Origin: Methylotenera sp. | Lineage (GTDB): Bacteria; Pseudomonadota; Gammaproteobacteria; Burkholderiales; Methylophilaceae | Assembly (NCBI RefSeq): GCF_029946165.1 | Contig: NZ_JAQSDZ010000001.1 | Location: 248,001 to 312,000 of the forward strand | DNA: 64,000 bases | Direction: 5' to 3' | Shown: one piece after another, positions 30,517 through 40,195 of the stretch | How positions within the stretch are numbered: the stretch's first letter is position 1 | Layout: each line of letters starts with the position of its first letter | Made by a program: the position numbers and the translations under genes | Notes under the pieces: model-generated | Databases searched by the model: none | Seen by the model: only the letters and a program-made list of their open reading frames with translations | Told to the model about the DNA's origin: nothing

Positions 30517-31342
30517 TTTCCATCAAGATCAAGCAGCTGGATTGCGCCGTATTATGGCGGCACCAAAGCCAAGAGTAGTGTCGATTATCTCTGCAGATAT
30601 CACACAAGATCAACCACGCATGATGACTAATTTAGCGGCTTCAATATTCGGCCAAGGTAGCGATGTGCTGGTAGTACATGCCTCGCAAGAGTCGCGTGAA
30701 GTTAAATATGGTGTAGATAAATTACCCTCATTATTTGATGTGATTTTTGAGGTGAATAACGAAGATTTTTCAATATCTGACGCCATTAGCAACACTAGCT
30801 ATGGTTTTAACGTAGCTAAGCTTATGCAAAAAAGACAATTCAACATTGATATGGAAAGTGATGAATGTGAACTGACTAATCAACTGTTTAATGAGTTAGC
30901 TCATGACTATGAAATTGTGTTGGTGGATGCAACGCTTAATAAAGATAATTTACTACCGCTAAAAATTCTTAACAATGGCGAAATCATTATTCAATTAACA
31001 CGTCAGCCAGAGTCTATTACCAATGCTTACACGCTCATCAAACAAATATGTAGTGAGCTGGGCAGGCGCTCTTTCGGCATTATTGTAGATAACGCAACTG
31101 ATGCTCAAGCGCAAATCGTATTCCGCAATATCTCGCAAGTTGCACGACGTTTCATGCAAATAGAATTAGAGTTCTTTGGCTCTATTCCTTGTGATGACCA
31201 TCTTAGCCGTGCCGCTAAACTGGGTCGTTCAGTGATTGATGCATTTCCATTAGCAAGCGCTTCAACCGCTTTTAAGCAGATTGCACAACGACTAGATTAC
31301 AAACATGATGGCACCGCCATTCACCAAATGGCATCTATCTAG
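30509..31342 (+). CDS. flhG: FlhG/FleN (MinD-like) with degenerate ATP-binding loop
   Basis: MinD/ParA-family protein of 277 residues that normally limits flagellar number and stimulates the FlhF GTPase. The N-terminus keeps the FlhF-activating D-Q-A-x-x-L-R motif (DQAAGLR, 7-13). The deviant Walker A expected after the first strand (consensus KGGVGKT) is replaced: RVVSIISADITQDQPRMMTN has no G-K-T/S. The following strand ends DVLVVHAS instead of the usual D-A-D, and the Walker B strand is YEIVLVDATLN. So it is probably unable to bind or hydrolyse ATP as FleN does. The rest of the fold and the position between flhF and fliA fit FlhG. It overlaps flhF by eight bases. Confidence 0.85.
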   Translation: MSNFHQDQAAGLRRIMAAPKPRVVSIISADITQDQPRMMTNLAASIFGQGSDVLVVHASQESREVKYGVDKLPSLFDVIFEVNNEDFSISDAISNTSYGFNVAKLMQKRQFNIDMESDECELTNQLFNELAHDYEIVLVDATLNKDNLLPLKILNNGEIIIQLTRQPESITNAYTLIKQICSELGRRSFGIIVDNATDAQAQIVFRNISQVARRFMQIELEFFGSIPCDDHLSRAAKLGRSVIDAFPLASASTAFKQIAQRLDYKHDGTAIHQMASI

Positions 31343-31357
31343 GCTAAAGGTTTTACA

Positions 31358-32092
31358 ATGTATACCATTCATGGAAAAAAAGACCAGAAAGACGAACTGC
31401 TAAACAAGCATGCCGTTTTGGTTAAAAAGCTCGCCTATCAGCTTAAAGCCAAACTGCCCCCCAGTGTTGAATTAGACGACTTAATACAGGCGGGCATGAT
31501 GGGCTTACTCGATGCGATTAATCGCTACGAGGATACCCATGGCGCACAGTTTGAAACTTATGCTGCGCAGAGAATTCGCGGCTCTATGCTAGACGAGCTG
31601 CGCAGTGCAGACTGGTTGCCACGTAGTGTACGCAAGAACATGCGTGATGTAGAAGTAGCCATCAGTCAGCTAGAACAACAATTAGGCAAGCCTCCAACGG
31701 AAAATGAAGTAGCTAAAAAACTACAGCTTCCATTGAATGATTACTATGACATGTTGGGTGATTGCAGTGGTCACCAATTAATTTACTACGAAGATTTCCA
31801 TGAATCAGAGGGTGGTGATCACTTTCTTGATCGCTTTAATGCTGATAGCAAGGGTGACCCCATAAAAAGCTTACTTGAAAGCGACTTCCGTGAAGCTTTA
31901 GTAAGTGCAATTACCGCCCTACCTGAACGTGAAAAAATACTGATGGGATTGTATTACGAACAAGAACTAAACTTAAAAGAAATAGGTGCGGTGATGAACG
32001 TTTCTGAATCACGCGTTTGCCAATTACACAGCCAAGCAGTCGCTAGGTTGCGTTCCAACCTAAAAGAGAAATCATGGACTGGAGCAGTTTAG
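31358..32092 (+). CDS. fliA: FliA, sigma-28 flagellar sigma factor
   Basis: RNA polymerase sigma factor of 244 residues for late flagellar and chemotaxis genes. Regions 2 (DLIQAGMMGLLDAINRYE, FETYAAQRIRGSMLDELRSADWLPRSVR), 3 and 4 (LPEREKILMGLYYEQELNLKEIGAVMNVSESRVCQLH) are all present. Its anti-sigma FlgM is encoded at 40706-41026. It starts 15 bases after flhG, and its end overlaps motC by 19 bases. Confidence 0.97.
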   Translation: MYTIHGKKDQKDELLNKHAVLVKKLAYQLKAKLPPSVELDDLIQAGMMGLLDAINRYEDTHGAQFETYAAQRIRGSMLDELRSADWLPRSVRKNMRDVEVAISQLEQQLGKPPTENEVAKKLQLPLNDYYDMLGDCSGHQLIYYEDFHESEGGDHFLDRFNADSKGDPIKSLLESDFREALVSAITALPEREKILMGLYYEQELNLKEIGAVMNVSESRVCQLHSQAVARLRSNLKEKSWTGAV

Positions 32093-32814
32093 GCGGTTTA
32101 GTACTTGCCTTAGTCGGCATTTTACTCGGGCAAGCCATTGAAGGTGGGCAAATAAGCTCACTCATACAGCCTGCGGCATTTCTGATTGTGATGTGCGGTA
32201 CTTTTGGTGCCGTATTACTGCAAACAGATTTAAACAAATTTATTACGGGCTTGAAAATGGTAAGCCAGGTGTTTTATCCACCAATAGATGACAGGCAAGC
32301 CCTTGCCCATCGCATTATTCTGTGGAGCAACTTTGCCCGCAAAGAGGGTATTTTCATGCTTGAAAATTACTTAACGAAAGAGGTCGATCCTTTTATTCAA
32401 AAAGGCTTGAAGTTAATGATAGATGGCACGCCTCCAGATAAAATTCGTCAGGTGGTTGCTATAGATATGCATTTTTTTGAGGTTCATCAACGTAATGCTG
32501 CAAAAATCTGGAGTGCCGCTGGTGGTTATGCGCCAACTGTCGGCATTTTAGGTGCTGTACTGGGATTAATCCATGTGATGGAAAATTTATCTGATCCAAG
32601 TAGACTAGGAAGTGGCATTGCCGTGGCGTTTGTTGCCACAATTTACGGTGTCGGATTAGCAAACCTGGTATTTCTGCCAATTTCGAATAAGCTTAAAGGT
32701 CTGATTCAACAAGAAATGACGCGCCGAGAAATGTTATTAAACGCATGGGTATCTATTGCAAGTGGAGATCACCCTAGAATCGTTGAAGAGCGCTTAATGG
32801 CTTACCTTCGTTAG
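32074..32814 (+). CDS. motC: MotC, second stator channel subunit (MotA family)
   Basis: MotA/PomA-family protein of 246 residues. Two N-terminal and two C-terminal membrane segments; the third contains GGYAPTVGILGAVLGLIHVMENL with the conserved Pro, and the last GIAVAFVATIYGVGLANLVFLPI. It starts inside the end of fliA and is followed by motD after 25 bases, as in other bacteria with a MotCD pair. It is only distantly similar to the MotA at 21999-22859. The ion used is uncertain. Confidence 0.92.
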   Translation: MDWSSLGGLVLALVGILLGQAIEGGQISSLIQPAAFLIVMCGTFGAVLLQTDLNKFITGLKMVSQVFYPPIDDRQALAHRIILWSNFARKEGIFMLENYLTKEVDPFIQKGLKLMIDGTPPDKIRQVVAIDMHFFEVHQRNAAKIWSAAGGYAPTVGILGAVLGLIHVMENLSDPSRLGSGIAVAFVATIYGVGLANLVFLPISNKLKGLIQQEMTRREMLLNAWVSIASGDHPRIVEERLMAYLR

Positions 32815-32839
32815 TCTATTTAGAGATTATTTTTAGCTT

Positions 32840-33655
32840 ATGTTGATAAGAAGACCTCCTTTAGACGATGATGATGAAAGTCCAGATCGCTGGTTGGTTT
32901 CATATGCCGATTTTATTACATTACTTTTTGCATTTTTTGTGGTGATGTATTCCATTTCATCAGTCAATCAAGGTAAATATAATGAATTAATGTCCTCAAT
33001 GGGCATGGCATTTTCGGGGCAAGGTGCTGCTGTAAATTTAAAGACTAATCGCTCTAACCCTAATCTCAATAGCAAAGCTCAAAATCAGGCAGATTCGCTT
33101 ATTAAGCCACTGCCGCTGACATATCTTCATAATGAAAAAATCCGTAAAGAACGAGAGTCCATGACAAATATGGGCGCAGATCTAGCCAACAAGCTATCGC
33201 CTTTGATTAAAGAAGGTAAGGTTCGTGTGATGCAAAATACTCGTGGCATTCGTATCGACATTAATGACAGCTTGTTATTCACACCTGGTTCAGCCGAACT
33301 TGCCGCAGCAGCGTCAACAGTAATAAATGAAATTGCACCACTGTTAAAAGATAATGAGCGCTTAATTCAGGTGGAAGGCCACACGGACAACATAGCCATT
33401 CACAATGACCTATTCTATTCAAACTGGGAACTCTCCGCAGTGCGTGCAAGTAGCGTTGTGAGAATGTTAAGTGATACGGGCATCGCTGAAGCGCGATTAA
33501 GCGCACTAGGCTTTGGTGCTACTCAACCTATTACCGAAAACAGTACTGAACTAGGGCGCGCTAAAAATCGTCGCGTGTCGATTATGGTTCTTTCTGATTT
33601 ACCCAATCAAAAAGAAGCTGCTTTAGAAATTACCCCAAAAACCATTGCCAAATAA
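32840..33655 (+). CDS. motD: MotD, second stator anchor subunit (MotB family)
   Basis: MotB-family protein of 271 residues, partner of MotC. One N-terminal membrane helix, DRWLVSYADFITLLFAFFVVMYSIS, carries the ion-binding Asp24. A periplasmic OmpA-like domain at about 130-255 binds peptidoglycan (VEGHTDNIAIHNDLFYSNWELS, then GRAKNRRVSIMV). The acidic DDDDES stretch before the helix is a notable difference from MotB. It is the last gene of the rightward flhB-motD operon; only 20 bases separate its end from the convergent PAS-GGDEF-EAL gene. Confidence 0.92.
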   Translation: MLIRRPPLDDDDESPDRWLVSYADFITLLFAFFVVMYSISSVNQGKYNELMSSMGMAFSGQGAAVNLKTNRSNPNLNSKAQNQADSLIKPLPLTYLHNEKIRKERESMTNMGADLANKLSPLIKEGKVRVMQNTRGIRIDINDSLLFTPGSAELAAAASTVINEIAPLLKDNERLIQVEGHTDNIAIHNDLFYSNWELSAVRASSVVRMLSDTGIAEARLSALGFGATQPITENSTELGRAKNRRVSIMVLSDLPNQKEAALEITPKTIAK

Positions 33656-33675
33656 AACTAATAGTTTTCAATAAG

Positions 33676-36600
33676 CTAGCTATTTCTTAGCAAATTAGAT
33701 TTAACCAGCACTTCAAATTGTTCGATAGGCACAGGTCTTCCAAAGTAGTAGCCTTGGAAATGCGTACAACCATTATTCAGTAGTAAGCCTTGTTGTTCTT
33801 CAGTTTCTACACCTTCTGCAATGACATTTAGATTAAGTGTATGCGCCATTGCCACTATTGTCCTTACAATTGCCTGATCACTCGTATCCACGGCAATATC
33901 GCGGACAAATGATTGATCAATTTTGAGCTGATACAAAGGTAAGCGTTTAAGATACTGTAATGAAGAATAGCCAGTGCCAAAGTCATCTAACGAGAAGCGA
34001 ATACCAATCTCTTTCAATCTACTCATAGTAGTAACGGTATCTTCAATATTATCTAGCAACATGCTTTCAGTAAGCTCTAGCTTTAGCAGCATGGGGTTAA
34101 CTTCACTGCGCTGAAGCGCTTCACGTACTTGATTAACAAAATCAGTTTGGCGGAATTGCTTAGCACTTACATTAATGGATAAAGTAAGACTACTTGTCAT
34201 CTCATCTTTTTCCCATATTTTTAACTGATTACAAGCAGTTTCTAATACCCATTGGCCAATGGGTAGAATCAAACCAGTTTCTTCTGCAAGCGAAATAAAA
34301 TGGAATGGAGAAACTAAGCCATGCTCAGGGTGCATCCATCTGATGAGGGCTTCTGCGCCTATTGATCGACCAGAAAGATCTACTTGAATTTGGTAGTATA
34401 AATGTAATTGCTGCTTATCTATGGCTTTGCGTAACTCGCGCTCTAAGTCTACTCGGGTATTAATCACTTCTTGCATTTTCGGGTCAAAAAACCGTATGGT
34501 ATTGCGCCCAGCTTTTTTTGCCTGATACATGGCAATATCCGCATGTTTCAGCAGCTCTTCTTGGGACTGATTATGATTACTAAATAATGCTACGCCAATA
34601 CTGGGTGTGCAGTGATATTCATGTTGGCCAAGTTGGTAGGCTTGATTCAAAGAGGCAAGGATTTTCTCGCCTATAACCTCAACCTGAGCCGCTGCTTCAG
34701 GCGCATCTTGACTCAAGCTTTCTAGTAACACCACATACTCATCACCGCCTAATCGAGCAACCGTATCTCCTTCTCGCACACAACCCACCAAACGCTCGGC
34801 AACTTGTTGGAGTAATAAGTCGCCCACATCATGACCCAGCGAGTCATTGAGTGTTTTGAAATGATCTAAGTCCAAAAATAATACTGCACCGTCTCGACCT
34901 GTACGCGCATTAAAGACCAACGCTTGATTAAGTCTATCCACCATGAGACGTCTATTTGGCAAACCAGTCAATGAGTCATAAAAAGCCAGATGCTTAATTT
35001 CTTCGGCGGCGGCTTTATTCATGGTGATATCGGTGAGGGTAGCCACATGATTGGTCACAATACCGTAGACATCTTTAACTACGGTCACGGTCAAATGTTG
35101 AGGGAAAACTTCACCATTTTTACGTCGATTATAAACTTCTCCCGCCCAATGACCTGTGGCGTGCACGCATTCCCACATAGCATCATAAAAGCCTTCGCTA
35201 TGTTGACTGGAGCTTAATAAGCGTGGCGTATGACCTACTGCTTCTTGAGCGGTGTAACCAGTAATATCACAAAAAGCTTGATTGACTTTCAAAATGATAT
35301 TCTTTGCATCTGTCACCATCATGCCTTCTTGCGATTCAAAAGCAATTGAGGCAATACGCAGGTCATCTTCACCTTGCTTACGCTCAATAGCAATACTTGC
35401 TAGATTAGCAGACTGCTCAATCAGCGTAATATCTCTTGGCGTGGGTGCAGTTTGATGGCGATGATAGATGGCAAATGTACCAAGTATTTTGCCGCTATGA
35501 GCCAAAATCGGCTGCGACCAACAAGCGGCCAATCCAGAGTTGATGGCTAAATCTTGATAGCTCTCCCAATAAGGATGTGTTGCTATATCCTCAACAATGA
35601 CACGCTCCCCAGTAAATGCGGACGTGCCACAAGAGCCAACACCCTCGCCAATCTCAGTGCCATCAATCGCAGCATTATAAAATGTAGGTAAACTTGGAGC
35701 AGCCATGGTAACCAGATGCTTACCTTCTGCGTCGATCAACAAAACACTACAGAGCATTTCAGGGTTAAATTGTTCTACACCAAGTACAATCGCTTCAAGA
35801 ATATCTTTTAATGTTAAGTCAGCAATCAAAAGCTCTAATACGCGGCTACGGAATTGCTCAAACATTTCAGCATGCTTGCGTTCATTAATATCCCGCGAAA
35901 AGCCAACTGTCCCCACTACTTCCCCATCTATAGTGACGGGTGACTTATAGATTTCATACCATCTTTTCCGACCATTGATCTCAACAATTTCTTCAGAAGC
36001 TTTTGGCACACCATTTTTCAATACGGCGATATCATCCGAGCGATATTTTTTTGCTAGCTCAATAGGCCAAACATCTAGGTCAGTTAAACCTAACAATAAA
36101 GCTTCTGAATCGTATTCGCTGGCTTCAATAAAAGATTGGTTTACAGCAAGGTAGCGATGCTTTTTGTCTTTCAACCAAACCATAAATGGAAAGTTATCTA
36201 ACAATGAGCGCTGGTAACCTTCGCGTAACTGCATCAATTGCTCAGCCTGTTTAAGTTGAGTCACGTCTTCTAGCGTCACACGTAATATAGGCTGATCCTG
36301 ATCCTCATCATCATCCATACGTAAGCAATGAAGGTTTGCGTTAAATATAGCGCCATTTGCACCAGCAAGCTTAAGGGACAAGCTTAATTCTTCCCCGCCC
36401 TGCATTTCTTTAATCATCTTGAACTGACGACGCCAAAACTTTTTGTCATCTTCTATGACAAATTCCTCAAACCGATGCTGATTAATATCTTTACGTTGCA
36501 AGCCAAACATTGAGGTCACCTTCCAGTTGACCTCAGTAATCATGCCATGCTTAGTGATAGATAAATAACCAATAGGTGCAAACTCATACAAATCGACATA

Positions 36601-39600
36601 GCGCTCGTGAGACTCCAACAACTCACGTTGCATCCGTTTTAGCTTTTCTTCTGCGAGTTTGCGTTCTGTAATGTCTATTTGCGTACCGATCATACGCAAA
36701 GGGTTGTTATTTTCATCGCGACTCACAAGTATGCCGCGACTCAACATCCATTTGTAATGACCGTCTTTACATCTTATACGATACTCAACCATGTAAATTT
36801 CTGTTTTACCATCAAGATAGTCATTACCAGCTGCGATTACTCTTGGTTTATCTTCAGGATGAAGAAGCGCTCGCCATTCACCCCGCGTGGGCAGAATCTC
36901 ACTTGGTTCATAGCCGAGCATTTCTGCCCAGCGTTTAGAGTAGGTCGCTTCCTCAGTCTGGACGTTCACGTCCCAGACGCCATCGCCTGAACCTTCAATG
37001 GCAAATTTTGAGCGATATTCGCTTTCAATTAAAGCTTCCTCAGCTTTCTTACGCTCTGTAATATCTAGCACCGTGCACACATAATAGTTAACGTTATCAT
37101 GATCGTCTTTTATTGCAGTGAGCGTGAGTTGCCCTAGATAAATATCGCCATTCTTACGCTTATTCCAAACTTCACCACTCCATGTGCCAAGCTCTTTAAC
37201 CGTCGTCCATATCTCTACGTAAAAAGCAGGATCATGTTTATCTGATTTAAGGATATCAATAGACTGACCAATGATTTCTTTGTCTGAATATCCAATGGTC
37301 TCAGTAAACGCAGCATTCACTCTCACAATTTTGCGTTCAGCATCGGCGATAAGAATACTTTGTTGAGATTCAAAAGCTGTCGCCGCGATGCTTAGTTCAA
37401 GTTCAGCTTGTTTACGTTTACTAATATCGGTACTTGTACCTATCATACGTAATGGCTTGCCTTGCTCATCACGGCTCACCACCATGCCACGACCTAATAT
37501 CCACTTGTAGCTACCGTCTTTACACTTTATTCGACATTCAACTCTATAAGTGGAGATTTTCCCCTCTAAATACAAACGCATCTCTTCCTCAACCCGCGCC
37601 ATATCATCTGGGTGGAATCGATTTGTCCAGCTTTCACCCGTTGGAAGTATATCTACTGGGGCATAACCAATTATTTCTTTCCAGCGAGCACTATGCTCCA
37701 TGGCATCGGATTGAATATCCCAATCCCAAACTCCGTCGCCAGAACCTTCAATCGCAAATTTCAAACGCTCATCTTTCGCCTTTAAGTCGGCCTCTAGCTG
37801 CTTACGCACGCTTATGTCACTAATAGTACCAACCATACGCAATGGTTTGCCATTTGAATTTCGGTCTAAGACTATACCGCGATCGTGTATCCACTTATAA
37901 CTACTATTGTTAGTGCGTATCCTATACTCACACTCAAATGTGGTTGTAACTTCATCAAGACACTTTTGCAAATTGGTAAACACCGCCGCTTTATCATCTG
38001 GATGAACACGAGACTGCCATTCATCTAGCTTATGATTATGCTCATGTTCAGCGTAGCCTAAAATGTCTATCCATGCTTTTGAATAAGTAATTGTTCGGGT
38101 GACCTCATTTGAATCCCATAAATAATCACCAAATCCTTCAATAGCAAATTTCCAGCGCTTATCCCGCGCCATTAAATCTTGTTGAATTTTTTTAAGCTCG
38201 GTAATGTCAACAACGCTAATAAAAAAACCGTCAACCTGATTTTGCTCATCCATGTTGGGAGTGAAATGTACCAAACCATACATTTCACCGAAACCTGAAA
38301 TATCAGTTTTAAATTCAAACTTAACAGTTTCGCCAGCTATTGCCCGCCTAGCATATGGCTCTTCTTGCTCTAATAAATCTTCACCGAGAATTTCTCGCAT
38401 CGTATGCCCAAGAATTTCTTCTTTAGACTTAGCAAAAACAGTCATATATTGGTGGCTTACATAAACATAGCGGAAGTCATTATCCACACGTGAAGCCGCA
38501 ACGGGTATGTTGTTCATGACTAAATTCAGTTCGCGCTCATTACTTTCCATGCGCTTAGCCATCGTATCGAATTCCTGAGAGGTCTTTGCGAGCTCATCAT
38601 TGCCCCACAAATTAGCGCGAGCCTTCATATCACCTAAACCATAACGTCGCACAGTATCAGCTAAAATTTGAAGACGTTTAATAATGTTACGCTGAACTGC
38701 CGAATCAATTAAAAAACCTATTAATAAGCCAATAGCAAACACGATGCCAACTAAAGAATAAAATAATTGACGCATTGGCGCTAAAATCTCATTCACAGGC
38801 ACTAAGCGCATATAGCGCCAATCTAGGTTAGGCATATGCGCGTCAATAGCGAGGTATTCTCGGCCGTTAATGGTCACCTGCTTATCATATAAATGAGTAT
38901 TCAAACTTGGTTCTTTGTGCACTAAAAGCTCAGCCAAGTCTGGTTCTTGAGTTAGATCCAACTTAAACGTATCTGGATGAGCTATCAGTTGTTTTTGCCA
39001 CGGGCCAGCGTCGATGAAGTCACCTTGTGCATCCATCAATAAGTGTTGCTCGCCAGAATAGCGCTCACTTTTTTGCATTAAGGAAGGAAGCGTTTTAGTA
39101 ATACTAATATCGCGCCCAATTGTCCCTATCCATTTGCCTTTAACATGTAGCGGTAAAACGGCACTTATAATCCAACTACTCGAGACTGGATCAAGCATCG
39201 GAGGCGTCCAACGCACTTCACGTTTGGGGTTTGTGGCCGGGTTACCTAACGTCAGCCAAGGTGTTTGAGTGTAATCTGTATCAGCTTTGATTAAAGCTGC
39301 GAATTCTGGATAAAGATGATCGTAAATAACTTCAGTTTTATCATTAGTCAGCAACCATATATTGCCATATGCAGTGGTAATTGACGTGCCGTAGATATCA
39401 AGTAAATGTTTACTGCGTACATGCAGACTTTTTTGCTCAGCATCTAATACCGCATCTGGCGGTAAAAACACTCCTGCTTCAGTGCGCCCATCAAAACCTT
39501 CGCGTCGATTGCGCCATGCATTATCTGGGTAGCGCTGTATCAATCGGTCAAAGGTTGCGGCTTCTTCCACCTTAGGCGGCTCGGCTAGGGTTTTCTCAAG

Positions 39601-39810
39601 CGTGCTTGACAATGCTTTTAGGCTGAACTCATAACCTAGAAGTGTTTGAGTATTAGTTGCGACAATTGTTTGAGTTTCATTGGTAAGTGTAACTGCTTCA
39701 TTAGCAAGCAAGTTATGCTTTAAGTACAGATAAATACCCGCTAAGGCAGGTATAACCACTAGTAAAACACTAGCCACCACAATGAGTAATAATTTGTGGC
39801 CGACTTTCAT
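33676..39810 (-). CDS. Giant Cache-HAMP-multi-PAS-GAF-GGDEF-EAL cyclic-di-GMP protein
   Basis: Protein of 2044 residues predicted to make and break cyclic-di-GMP. In order: membrane helix 7-30, periplasmic Cache-like sensor to about 340, second helix about 348-370, HAMP, then about seven PAS domains, a GAF domain (around 1320-1480), one more PAS, GGDEF and EAL. Three PAS units share an F-A-I-E-G-S/F-G-D opening and look recently duplicated. The GGDEF site is intact (ARLGGDEYVVLLE) with an inhibitory R-E-G-D five residues before it. The EAL site also looks intact (GAEALIRW, DDFGTGYSSLQYL, LKIDQSFV). The two activities may be alternative. It sits tail to tail with motD; a link to motility is plausible but inferred. 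The ATG at 39810 gives a good N-terminal membrane helix. Confidence 0.93.
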   Translation of the reverse strand: MKVGHKLLLIVVASVLLVVIPALAGIYLYLKHNLLANEAVTLTNETQTIVATNTQTLLGYEFSLKALSSTLEKTLAEPPKVEEAATFDRLIQRYPDNAWRNRREGFDGRTEAGVFLPPDAVLDAEQKSLHVRSKHLLDIYGTSITTAYGNIWLLTNDKTEVIYDHLYPEFAALIKADTDYTQTPWLTLGNPATNPKREVRWTPPMLDPVSSSWIISAVLPLHVKGKWIGTIGRDISITKTLPSLMQKSERYSGEQHLLMDAQGDFIDAGPWQKQLIAHPDTFKLDLTQEPDLAELLVHKEPSLNTHLYDKQVTINGREYLAIDAHMPNLDWRYMRLVPVNEILAPMRQLFYSLVGIVFAIGLLIGFLIDSAVQRNIIKRLQILADTVRRYGLGDMKARANLWGNDELAKTSQEFDTMAKRMESNERELNLVMNNIPVAASRVDNDFRYVYVSHQYMTVFAKSKEEILGHTMREILGEDLLEQEEPYARRAIAGETVKFEFKTDISGFGEMYGLVHFTPNMDEQNQVDGFFISVVDITELKKIQQDLMARDKRWKFAIEGFGDYLWDSNEVTRTITYSKAWIDILGYAEHEHNHKLDEWQSRVHPDDKAAVFTNLQKCLDEVTTTFECEYRIRTNNSSYKWIHDRGIVLDRNSNGKPLRMVGTISDISVRKQLEADLKAKDERLKFAIEGSGDGVWDWDIQSDAMEHSARWKEIIGYAPVDILPTGESWTNRFHPDDMARVEEEMRLYLEGKISTYRVECRIKCKDGSYKWILGRGMVVSRDEQGKPLRMIGTSTDISKRKQAELELSIAATAFESQQSILIADAERKIVRVNAAFTETIGYSDKEIIGQSIDILKSDKHDPAFYVEIWTTVKELGTWSGEVWNKRKNGDIYLGQLTLTAIKDDHDNVNYYVCTVLDITERKKAEEALIESEYRSKFAIEGSGDGVWDVNVQTEEATYSKRWAEMLGYEPSEILPTRGEWRALLHPEDKPRVIAAGNDYLDGKTEIYMVEYRIRCKDGHYKWMLSRGILVSRDENNNPLRMIGTQIDITERKLAEEKLKRMQRELLESHERYVDLYEFAPIGYLSITKHGMITEVNWKVTSMFGLQRKDINQHRFEEFVIEDDKKFWRRQFKMIKEMQGGEELSLSLKLAGANGAIFNANLHCLRMDDDEDQDQPILRVTLEDVTQLKQAEQLMQLREGYQRSLLDNFPFMVWLKDKKHRYLAVNQSFIEASEYDSEALLLGLTDLDVWPIELAKKYRSDDIAVLKNGVPKASEEIVEINGRKRWYEIYKSPVTIDGEVVGTVGFSRDINERKHAEMFEQFRSRVLELLIADLTLKDILEAIVLGVEQFNPEMLCSVLLIDAEGKHLVTMAAPSLPTFYNAAIDGTEIGEGVGSCGTSAFTGERVIVEDIATHPYWESYQDLAINSGLAACWSQPILAHSGKILGTFAIYHRHQTAPTPRDITLIEQSANLASIAIERKQGEDDLRIASIAFESQEGMMVTDAKNIILKVNQAFCDITGYTAQEAVGHTPRLLSSSQHSEGFYDAMWECVHATGHWAGEVYNRRKNGEVFPQHLTVTVVKDVYGIVTNHVATLTDITMNKAAAEEIKHLAFYDSLTGLPNRRLMVDRLNQALVFNARTGRDGAVLFLDLDHFKTLNDSLGHDVGDLLLQQVAERLVGCVREGDTVARLGGDEYVVLLESLSQDAPEAAAQVEVIGEKILASLNQAYQLGQHEYHCTPSIGVALFSNHNQSQEELLKHADIAMYQAKKAGRNTIRFFDPKMQEVINTRVDLERELRKAIDKQQLHLYYQIQVDLSGRSIGAEALIRWMHPEHGLVSPFHFISLAEETGLILPIGQWVLETACNQLKIWEKDEMTSSLTLSINVSAKQFRQTDFVNQVREALQRSEVNPMLLKLELTESMLLDNIEDTVTTMSRLKEIGIRFSLDDFGTGYSSLQYLKRLPLYQLKIDQSFVRDIAVDTSDQAIVRTIVAMAHTLNLNVIAEGVETEEQQGLLLNNGCTHFQGYYFGRPVPIEQFEVLVKSNLLRNS

Positions 39811-40195
39811 TTCGAGCAGTTGAGACTTAGCGAGAAGATTGCGGGGAATTTAGGTAATGAGCAATCATAGATAAAATCTAAGGATGGCTTTAAATTAACA
39901 TGCGGAGAACTGAGGGAATGAAAAGCGGTTTTTAAAAGCGTAATTTTTGACAATATAAACATTTGGAAAATCACTGCAACCGAGAAAAGAAACTTAATAT
40001 TAAAAAGTAATAAGAATTTACTAATGGTCATTTAGTGGTACCAAAACCATCAGGTACGTCCCTTAACTTAATTATATTTTTTGGAAGGATAAACCCTAAT
40101 GCTAACTCTTAGAAACCATTGAGCTTAATTTAAACTGCAAAGTACAGCGGCGCCATAGGCCAATAAAGTGCCACAATTATAACAAGAAAAAATCA
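39811..40195. other. Intergenic gap before the PAS-GGDEF-EAL gene
   Basis: About 385 bases between the start of the giant sensor gene and the end of flgN. A minus-strand open frame at 39807-40031 has no ribosome site or recognisable domain. I see no terminator for flgN and no clear promoter motif, though the promoter of the sensor gene must be here. Confidence 0.6.

Noticed and set aside
39807-40031. 74-codon minus-strand open frame before the giant sensor gene
   Set aside because: No ribosome site and no recognisable family; it overlaps the sensor start by four bases but reads like random A+T-rich sequence.
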